Origin: Planctomycetota bacterium
GTDB lineage: Bacteria; Planctomycetota; Phycisphaerae; Phycisphaerales; SM1A02
Direction: 5' to 3'
Assembly (NCBI GenBank): GCA_009924765.1
Contig: RFQW01000029.1
Location: 1 to 10,582 of the forward strand
Length of the DNA: 10,582 nucleotides
The position numbers and the translations under genes are program-made. Below are positions 1 through 4,857 of this stretch, piece after piece. Under the pieces are notes generated by a model. That model was not told the DNA's origin, searched no databases, and was given only the letters and a program-made list of their open reading frames with translations. The first letter of the stretch is position 1, and each line of letters opens with the position of its first letter.

Positions 1-1164
1 GGCGAGCGTCGCACCGTCGAGCGAGGGACGCTCGGCACCCGGATAGCGGAAGGTGATGCCGTCGAAGCGGATCGACCGCTGATGGCGCGCCAGTGCGGGC
101 TTGCCTCGATCGGCCGCATCCTCGCGCGCCGCCGTCAGGATGTGGCGCAATCTCGTCGCCGGCGCTCCCGCCGCCTGCATCTCGTTCACGAACCCCGCCA
201 GCGGACGCATGCTGCCAGCCGCCACGGCGAGCGATCCCAGCGAAAGCACGAAGCGATCGAACTCGAGTTCACCCGCCAGAATCTGTCGCGCCGCGATCAG
301 CGCGAGCGAGATCACCGCGAACACCGCCAGCAGTTCCACCAACGGTCCCGACAGCGATCGGGCGCGACGCACCCGCATCTCCTGACGCAGCGCCTCGTGG
401 TTGGCACGATTGAATCGCCGCACGGCCTCACGCTCGGCGCCGGCCGTCTTCACGGCACGCAATCCCTGCAGCGCCTCGTTGGTGTTGCGCAGCAGTACCT
501 CGCTTGCCTCCAGCGCGCCCTTCGAGCCGCGGCGGATGCTCTTGCCGGTCTTGCGCAGCACAACGCCAAGGATCGGCCCGGCCGTGAGCGCCACGATGAC
601 CAGACGCCAGTCGAACACCACCGCCGCGATGAATGCCGCGATGCCCTTGGTGACCTGCGCCAGCGTCTTGCTGGTCAGCGCCTCGAAACCGCCCTTCATC
701 TCTCCGGTGTCGCGAAGCACGCGGCTGGTGAAATCGGTCGGGCCCTGGCGGTTCACGGTGGCAAGCGGCAGGTGGATCGCGTGCTGGAACACCTCCAGAC
801 GGATCAGTGCCGCCGTGCGCGCCGCCATGCCCATGGACACCATCTGGTGCATGAAGTTGGCGGCCGCACCCACGATCGTCATCAAGGCCAGCCCCACCAT
901 CAGCAGCACCACGCCTGCGTAGGCGGTGCTGGGCAGCAGGTCGATCAGCAAGGTCGGAAATCGAAGCGCGTCGTGCTTGTCGTTCCACTGCAACGCCAGC
1001 GTCTGCAGCGAGCCGCCCTCCTTCAGGATCAGGCGCAGCACCGGGCCCAGGCTCAGCAAGCCTGCACCGATGCCGCCGGCACTGATGGCCGCACCCACAA
1101 GCACCAGCAGCACTTCGCTGCGGCGTCGAAGCAGGCGCCTGGCAAACCACCAAAAGTCGAGCAT
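1..1164 (-). CDS. ABC exporter, fused permease and ATPase (MsbA/lipid-exporter type), C-terminus off the window
   Basis: The 388 visible codons hold a complete six-helix exporter domain and the start of the ATPase domain. Hydrophobic segments lie near residues 17-46, 81-107, 173-205 (a tight pair), 275-300 and 303-325. The nucleotide-binding domain opens near residue 366 with IRFDGITFRYPGAERPSL, whose FRYPG carries the aromatic A-loop that stacks on ATP. Walker A, signature and Walker B lie beyond base 1. The exporter-domain coupling stretch ALQGLRAVKTAGAE (231-244) is typical of type I exporters such as MsbA and LmrA. The family moves lipids, lipopolysaccharide precursors, drugs or peptides across the inner membrane; the substrate cannot be told here. 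It lies 46 bases after aroA on the same strand. No good ribosome site precedes the ATG, but a promoter-like pair does (1171-1200). Alternative: a peptide or multidrug exporter of the same fold. Confidence 0.9.
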   Translation of the reverse strand, partial: MLDFWWFARRLLRRRSEVLLVLVGAAISAGGIGAGLLSLGPVLRLILKEGGSLQTLALQWNDKHDALRFPTLLIDLLPSTAYAGVVLLMVGLALMTIVGAAANFMHQMVSMGMAARTAALIRLEVFQHAIHLPLATVNRQGPTDFTSRVLRDTGEMKGGFEALTSKTLAQVTKGIAAFIAAVVFDWRLVIVALTAGPILGVVLRKTGKSIRRGSKGALEASEVLLRNTNEALQGLRAVKTAGAEREAVRRFNRANHEALRQEMRVRRARSLSGPLVELLAVFAVISLALIAARQILAGELEFDRFVLSLGSLAVAAGSMRPLAGFVNEMQAAGAPATRLRHILTAAREDAADRGKPALARHQRSIRFDGITFRYPGAERPSLDGATLA

Positions 1165-1170
1165 GGAGCG

Positions 1171-1200
1171 AGTATCGGCGAAACAGCCCCTGGCTCGCAA
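1171..1200 (-). promoter_or_regulatory. Candidate promoter for the ABC exporter gene (leaderless type)
   Basis: On the minus strand TTGCGA (1200-1195) and GATACT (1176-1171) are separated by 18 bases. Each matches 4 of 6 positions of the sigma-70 consensus. The -10-like box ends exactly 6 bases before the ATG at 1164, so transcription would begin at or next to the start codon. The same geometry precedes apt, groES and hppD. It suggests that the ABC gene is transcribed separately from aroA. The calls were made by eye. Confidence 0.4.
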
Positions 1201-1210
1201 GCGAAGCGAC

Positions 1211-2512
1211 TCAGGGACCCAGAAGTTTGGCCCAGGAACTCCAGAAATCGGGCCAGCTCTTGGCGACGCAACCGGGATCGTCCACCTGCACGCCGCCATG
1301 CAATGCACCGAGCACCGCCGCACTCATGGCGATGCGATGATCGCGTTGCGTGGCCACCATCGCGGTCGCGCCAGTGCGCGGCGGACCCTGAATGCGGACC
1401 CAGTCCTCGCCGCGCTCCACGCGCACGCCAAGATCGACCAACCACGCGCGCATCGACTCGATGCGATCGCTTTCCTTCTGCGCCAAGGTGGCAAGCCCAC
1501 GAATCTCGATCGGTTCGATCGATGTCGCCGCGGCTGCCATCACGGCCAGGCTTCCATCCGGCCAGCGCTCCGCGTCGATGCTGCCACCGTGCAGCGAGCC
1601 GCCGAAGCGAACCGAAAGTCCATCGGTGTCTGCGTGCATGTGCGCACCAAGCCCTGCCAGCGCCTTGGCCACCGCCACATCGGGCTGTGCGGATGTGGCC
1701 AGCAATCCAGGCACGCGGACGCAGGAACCAGGAATGACCGCCGCCAGCGCGAATCCATACGAAGCGCTCGAGGCGTCCGGTTCCACGCGTACGCGGAACG
1801 CCTGCAGCGCGCCCGGCGAAACCTGCAGCACTCCAGCGGCACTGTCCCATGTTGCACGCACGCCGCGCGACACAAGGCACTGCACGGTGAGTTCCACATA
1901 CGAATCGCTTGGCATGCCGCCACGCACCTGCACCTGAAGCCCCTGCTTCATCCACGGCGCAATCAGTGCCACGGCCGAGAGAAACTGGCTGCTTGCCGGA
2001 CGATCGATGGTCACGACCCCGCCGCGCGCAAACGCGTCCGCAGGCGTGATGGACAGCGGAAGCTCGTCGGTGCCGATGCGTGCAATCCTTGCACCCAGCG
2101 CGGCCAGCAGATCGGCGCCATCCTGCATGGGTCGCTTGCGCAGTCGACTCGAACCATCGAGCGTGCTCGGCTTCGTGGCCATGCACGCGGCGGCCATCAG
2201 GAATCGCGCGGGCGTGCCACCTTCGCGACCATCCAGACTCCCGCCACCCGGAAAGCGCCCGCCGACACCCTGCACCACCAGCGTGTCGGCGCCCGCCCAG
2301 CGAATGCGTGCGCCCAGCGTGCGAAGCCCCTGCGTCAGCGCCTCCACGTCATCCGATCGAAGCGCGTTCTCGATGGTGCTCTCGCCCTCGGCCAGCGCCG
2401 CCAGCATCAACCAGCGCTGCGTCAGACTCTTCGATCCGGGCGGATGCAGATCACCGATCACGGGCCCAGTCGCCCTGGGAACCACCAGCGGCGCGTTCCC
2501 TCCGTGCTGCAT
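1211..2512 (-). CDS. aroA: 3-phosphoshikimate 1-carboxyvinyltransferase (EPSP synthase)
   Basis: This enzyme joins shikimate 3-phosphate and phosphoenolpyruvate in the shikimate pathway to chorismate, in the cytosol. The 433 residues are the usual length. Substrate-binding landmarks appear in order: PPGSKSLTQR (24-33, active-site Lys28), GGTPARFL (98-105), RLRKRP (123-128), SSQFLSA (174-180), the catalytic Asp of the WPD motif (Asp319), KESDR (346-350), DHRIAM (391-396) and CVAKSWPDF (415-423, Lys418). The family motif NAGT reads EGGT here, so the Asn is Glu; the Gly equivalent to E. coli Gly96 is kept. The ATG follows the groES stop with no gap. GAGGG (2524-2520), 7 bases upstream inside groES, is a plausible ribosome site, so translation is probably coupled. 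The neighbouring co-chaperonin and exporter do not belong to the shikimate pathway. Confidence 0.96.
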   Translation of the reverse strand: MQHGGNAPLVVPRATGPVIGDLHPPGSKSLTQRWLMLAALAEGESTIENALRSDDVEALTQGLRTLGARIRWAGADTLVVQGVGGRFPGGGSLDGREGGTPARFLMAAACMATKPSTLDGSSRLRKRPMQDGADLLAALGARIARIGTDELPLSITPADAFARGGVVTIDRPASSQFLSAVALIAPWMKQGLQVQVRGGMPSDSYVELTVQCLVSRGVRATWDSAAGVLQVSPGALQAFRVRVEPDASSASYGFALAAVIPGSCVRVPGLLATSAQPDVAVAKALAGLGAHMHADTDGLSVRFGGSLHGGSIDAERWPDGSLAVMAAAATSIEPIEIRGLATLAQKESDRIESMRAWLVDLGVRVERGEDWVRIQGPPRTGATAMVATQRDHRIAMSAAVLGALHGGVQVDDPGCVAKSWPDFWSSWAKLLGP

Positions 2513-2845
2513 TCAGGCGCCCTCGGCGGTTGCCGAGCGGAACACGGCAACCACGTCCTCGACCGGAATCACGAACAGGCGGTTGTCGCCCTCGAAATCC
2601 ACCGGCACGCCGTTGCGCGGATTGAACAGGATGCGGTCGTACTGCCTGATCGGATAGTCCTCATCGCGCGCCACCTGCGCGCTGATGGCCACCACGCGTC
2701 CGGTGATGGTGGGAATCTCGATCTTGTCGGGCAGGTGAATGCCCACCTTGGTGATCTTCCGGTCCTCATCCTTGCGGATGAGCACGCGCTTGCCGACCGG
2801 CTCGACGGTCTCCAGTTTCTTCACGCCTGCATTGGGCTGCGCCAT
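2513..2845 (-). CDS. groES: GroES-like co-chaperonin (Cpn10 family, divergent)
   Basis: The 110-residue product (family about 95-100) has the Cpn10 barrel pattern: VGKRVLIRKDED (17-28), the mobile-loop region GIHLPD (35-40), TGRVVAIS (48-55), YDRILFNP (69-76) and a C-terminal VIPVEDVVAVF (92-102). Cpn10 caps the GroEL folding chamber in the cytosol, binding through a hydrophobic triad in the mobile loop; here Ile-His-Leu stands where E. coli has Ile-Val-Leu. The first 15 or so residues extend beyond E. coli GroES. No groEL is next to it; aroA follows with zero spacing, so it may be a second or specialised copy. ATG 2845 is chosen because the barrel begins shortly after it and a -10-like TACCAT ends 6 bases upstream. 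The open frame extends upstream, but that part overlaps the divergent apt gene. The family is secure; a working GroEL partner is inferred. Confidence 0.85.
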   Translation of the reverse strand: MAQPNAGVKKLETVEPVGKRVLIRKDEDRKITKVGIHLPDKIEIPTITGRVVAISAQVARDEDYPIRQYDRILFNPRNGVPVDFEGDNRLFVIPVEDVVAVFRSATAEGA

Positions 2846-2851
2846 GGCCGC

Positions 2852-2880
2852 ATGGTAGCCCCGCTTGCGCACCATGTGCA
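2852..2880 (-). promoter_or_regulatory. Candidate groES-aroA promoter (leaderless type)
   Basis: On the minus strand TGCACA (2880-2875) and TACCAT (2857-2852) are 17 bases apart, each 4 of 6 to consensus. The -10-like box lies 6 bases before the groES ATG at 2845, and no Shine-Dalgarno sequence is visible in the six-base gap. The elements interlock with the candidate apt promoter on the other strand. No heat-shock inverted repeat of the CIRCE type was seen in the 55-base gap. Confidence 0.42.
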
Positions 2881-2894
2881 CTCGCCTGCACAAT
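2865..2894 (+). promoter_or_regulatory. Candidate apt promoter (leaderless type)
   Basis: TTGCGC (2865-2870) and CACAAT (2889-2894) are separated by 18 bases. The -10-like box ends 6 bases before the apt ATG at 2901, so the transcript would start at about the A of ATG. No ribosome site is visible. Its -35 lies in the spacer of the groES promoter, and the groES -35 lies in this one's spacer, so only one polymerase could occupy the site at a time. Confidence 0.38.
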
Positions 2895-2900
2895 CGACGC

Positions 2901-3422
2901 ATGCCAACCACGCAGCTCAAGGCCCTCATCCGCGACGTGCCCGACTTTCCGAAGCCGGGCATCCTGTTCAAGGACATCACGCCGCTGCTGCGGGATCCGG
3001 CAGGCCTCGCGCTGGCCGTCGAACTGATGGCCAATCCATTCCGCGGCGCGGGCATCACGGCAGTCGCGGGCGCGGAGAGCCGCGGCTTCATCTTCGGCAC
3101 GGCGGTGGCGCAGGCACTCTCCTGCGGCTTCGTGCCCATCCGCAAGAAGAGCAAGCTTCCACCGCCGGTGAAGAGCGTCACCTACGCGTTGGAGTACGGC
3201 ACCGACACGCTGGAAATTCGCGACGATGCCGTGCGCGCCGGCCAGCGCGTGCTGATGGTGGACGACCTGCTCGCCACGGGCGGCACCATGGCTGCGTGCG
3301 TGCAACTGATGAAGTCACTGGGCGCCGAGGTGGTGGGCGCAACGGTGCTGATCGAACTGGTCGGGTTGCAGGGCCGCAAGGCGCTGCCAGGGCTCGAAGT
3401 GCACGCCCCGATCACCTATTGA
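2901..3422 (+). CDS. apt: Adenine phosphoribosyltransferase
   Basis: This enzyme salvages adenine by reacting it with PRPP to give AMP and pyrophosphate, in the cytosol. The 173-residue length is typical. The N-terminal VPDFPKPGILFKDITPLL (13-30) is diagnostic for the adenine-specific branch of type I phosphoribosyltransferases. AGAESRGF (56-63), the flexible-loop RKKSKLPPP (81-89) and the PRPP loop VLMVDDLLATGGTM (117-130, paired Asp then ATGGT) follow in the usual order. The start is ATG 2901: the open frame reaches back to an ATG at 2865, but the extra 12 residues are unlike the family and would cover the candidate promoter. The gene is divergent from groES and ends 15 bases before the stop of a small convergent gene, so it is probably monocistronic. 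Confidence 0.95.
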   Translation: MPTTQLKALIRDVPDFPKPGILFKDITPLLRDPAGLALAVELMANPFRGAGITAVAGAESRGFIFGTAVAQALSCGFVPIRKKSKLPPPVKSVTYALEYGTDTLEIRDDAVRAGQRVLMVDDLLATGGTMAACVQLMKSLGAEVVGATVLIELVGLQGRKALPGLEVHAPITY

Positions 3423-3437
3423 ACGGCGCTGTCCGCC

Positions 3438-3575
3438 TCAGTTCGGGCTCGGGGCCTTGTCGGCCGGAGGCAGCGCCCCCTTGGGGGTGCCGGCCGTGGC
3501 CAGAACCAGCAGGAACACGATGCCCACGGTCACGAGGGCGGCGACGATGACGGCGATGGTCTTCTTGGTGCTCAT
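3438..3575 (-). CDS. Small single-pass membrane protein, 45 residues, function unknown
   Basis: I do not recognise this protein. It starts MSTKK, runs through one hydrophobic segment (about residues 6-28, rich in Val, Ala, Leu and Ile) and ends in a short polar tail rich in Pro, Ala and Lys (30-45). The basic start before the helix suggests either an uncleaved membrane anchor with the tail outside or a small secreted peptide. Almost every codon ends in G or C, as in the surrounding genes, which supports real coding despite the length. It is convergent with apt and divergent from hppD, whose ATG is 79 bases away. No strong Shine-Dalgarno precedes the ATG. A weak -10-like TACCTT lies at 3598-3593, 17 bases upstream of the start. 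A GC-rich hairpin (3462-3495) sits in the second half of the gene. Confidence 0.6.
   Translation of the reverse strand: MSTKKTIAVIVAALVTVGIVFLLVLATAGTPKGALPPADKAPSPN
3462..3495. terminator. GC-rich imperfect hairpin downstream of apt, inside the small membrane-protein gene
   Basis: GGCCGG (3462-3467), CA (3471-3472) and CCCCC (3476-3480) can pair with GGGGG (3483-3487), TG (3488-3489) and CCGGCC (3490-3495). There are small bulges on the left arm, and the innermost pair must open to form a loop. It lies about 40 bases after the apt stop, where a terminator would be useful. No T-run follows on either strand, so it is not a classic intrinsic terminator. The pairing may also just reflect high GC content. 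Confidence 0.3.
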
Positions 3576-3642
3576 GGGAGTTTGACCGCCGGAAGGTAGC
3601 CGCCTCCGGCACTTTCTGCATCCGTTTCGCGCGGCAGGCTTC

Positions 3643-3648
3643 TATCAT
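3643..3648 (+). promoter_or_regulatory. Candidate -10 box of the hppD-thrABC operon (leaderless type)
   Basis: TATCAT matches 5 of 6 bases of the -10 consensus and ends 6 bases before the hppD ATG at 3655. I found no -35 at 16-18 bases and no extended -10 TG. The six bases between box and ATG hold no good ribosome site. With the same spacing at apt, groES and the ABC gene, this favours a leaderless transcript. Confidence 0.42.
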
Positions 3649-3654
3649 GGGGCC

Positions 3655-4857
3655 ATGACCAGCACCGCCCAGCAGTCCGTGAACACGCTCGACCATGTCG
3701 CCGACCCTCTGGCACTGATCGACGTCGACCACATCCGCTTCCTGGTTGGCAACGCCAAGCAGGCAGCATACTTTTACGCAAGCGCGTTCGGCTTCACCGT
3801 GGAGCAGGTCAGCGACCTCACCACCGGCAGCCGCAGCGCCGCCAAGTACCTGCTCACGCAGGGCAACATCCGCCTGCTGCTTGAAACGCCGCTTTCCAAG
3901 GACGCCGCCGGCTCCGAAGAGATCCGCCGCTACGGCGATGGCGTGAAGGACATCGCGCTGACCGTGTTCGACGCCACCAAGGCCTATGAGCAGGCCCTTC
4001 GCAACGGCGGCGAGAGCGCCTACGAGCCCACCGTGATCAAGGATGCCCACGGCACCGTGACCATGGCCGGCGTGAAGACCTACGGCCGCGTGGTGCACAC
4101 CTTCGTCAGTCGTTCGGGCCAGTACCACCTGCCCACCGTGAAGTCGGGTGGCCAGTTCCTGCCCGGCTTCCGCATGATGAAGGACTTCGCGCTGAACGAG
4201 TACAACCGTCAGCACCCCTGCGGCCTGAAGTTCTTCGACCACTGCGTGGGCAACGTCGAGGAAGGCAAGATGAACCACTGGGTGAAGTGGTACGAGGATG
4301 TGCTTGGCTTCAAGATGTTCAAGCACTTCGACGACAAGGACATCGGCACCGAATACTCCGCGCTGATGAGCAAGGTGATGGCCAGCGGCAATCACCTGAT
4401 CAAGATGCCCATCAACGAGCCGGCCGAAGGCAAGAAGAAGAGCCAGATCCAGGAGTACCTGGAGTGGCACGACATGACCCCGGGCGTGCAGCACCTCGCG
4501 CTGCGCACCGACGACGAGCTGCACAGCGTGGCAGAGCTGCGCCGCCGTGGCGTGGATTTCCTGGGCATCCCGGAGACCTACTACGAAGGCGTGTGGAAGC
4601 GTGTCGAAGCCATGCTGAAGTCCCACGGCCACGATGGCGTGAAGGAAGATCACCAGCGCGTGCGCGACCTGGGCATCCTGGTGGACGCCGACGACGAGGG
4701 CTACCTGCTGCAGCTGTTCACCAAGCCGCTGCAGGATCGCCCCACCCTGTTCTTCGAAATCATCTGCCGCCGCGGCAGCCAGAGCTTCGGCAAGGGCAAC
4801 TTCAAGGCCTTGTTCGAGGCGCTTGAACTGGAGCAGGAGAAGCGCGGCAACCTGTGA
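3655..4857 (+). CDS. hppD: 4-hydroxyphenylpyruvate dioxygenase
   Basis: This non-haem Fe(II) enzyme turns 4-hydroxyphenylpyruvate and O2 into homogentisate and CO2, the second step of tyrosine degradation; it also feeds pyomelanin and quinone-type products. The 400 residues form two vicinal-oxygen-chelate domains. The iron ligands are His196 (FFDHCVGN), His280 (GVQHLAL) and Glu368 (LFFEIICR). PINEPAEGKKKSQIQEYL (252-269) and the C-terminal GNFKALFEALELEQEKRG (381-398) are hallmarks of HPPD. The C-terminal gate helix is full length, which favours HPPD over 4-hydroxymandelate synthase. Codons are strongly biased (Lys almost always AAG), as in a well-expressed gene. No homogentisate dioxygenase or other tyrosine-pathway gene is in the window. 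Its stop overlaps the thrA start by one base, so it heads the apparent threonine operon. Confidence 0.95.
   Translation: MTSTAQQSVNTLDHVADPLALIDVDHIRFLVGNAKQAAYFYASAFGFTVEQVSDLTTGSRSAAKYLLTQGNIRLLLETPLSKDAAGSEEIRRYGDGVKDIALTVFDATKAYEQALRNGGESAYEPTVIKDAHGTVTMAGVKTYGRVVHTFVSRSGQYHLPTVKSGGQFLPGFRMMKDFALNEYNRQHPCGLKFFDHCVGNVEEGKMNHWVKWYEDVLGFKMFKHFDDKDIGTEYSALMSKVMASGNHLIKMPINEPAEGKKKSQIQEYLEWHDMTPGVQHLALRTDDELHSVAELRRRGVDFLGIPETYYEGVWKRVEAMLKSHGHDGVKEDHQRVRDLGILVDADDEGYLLQLFTKPLQDRPTLFFEIICRRGSQSFGKGNFKALFEALELEQEKRGNL

Noticed and set aside
82..1737. 551-residue plus-strand open frame
   Set aside because: It is antisense to the ABC exporter and the 3' half of aroA, both with clear family motifs. 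Its protein is Arg/His/Gln-rich with no recognisable domain, as expected from antisense reading of high-GC genes.
2846..3181. Longer N-terminus for the GroES-like protein
   Set aside because: The frame stays open to 3181 but the extra residues are not Cpn10-like and lie opposite the apt gene and its promoter region.
926..3550. 874-residue plus-strand open frame
   Set aside because: It covers aroA and groES in antisense and apt in the wrong frame. The composition is dominated by Arg, His and Ala with no motif.
3576..3654. Threonine attenuator or leader peptide before the operon
   Set aside because: The 79-base gap has no short frame rich in Thr or Ile codons and no terminator/antiterminator pair. 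hppD, not thrA, is the first gene.
3412..4653. 413-residue minus-strand frame opposite hppD
   Set aside because: His/Val/Ala-rich antisense shadow of a well-identified dioxygenase; it also overlaps the small membrane-protein gene in another frame.
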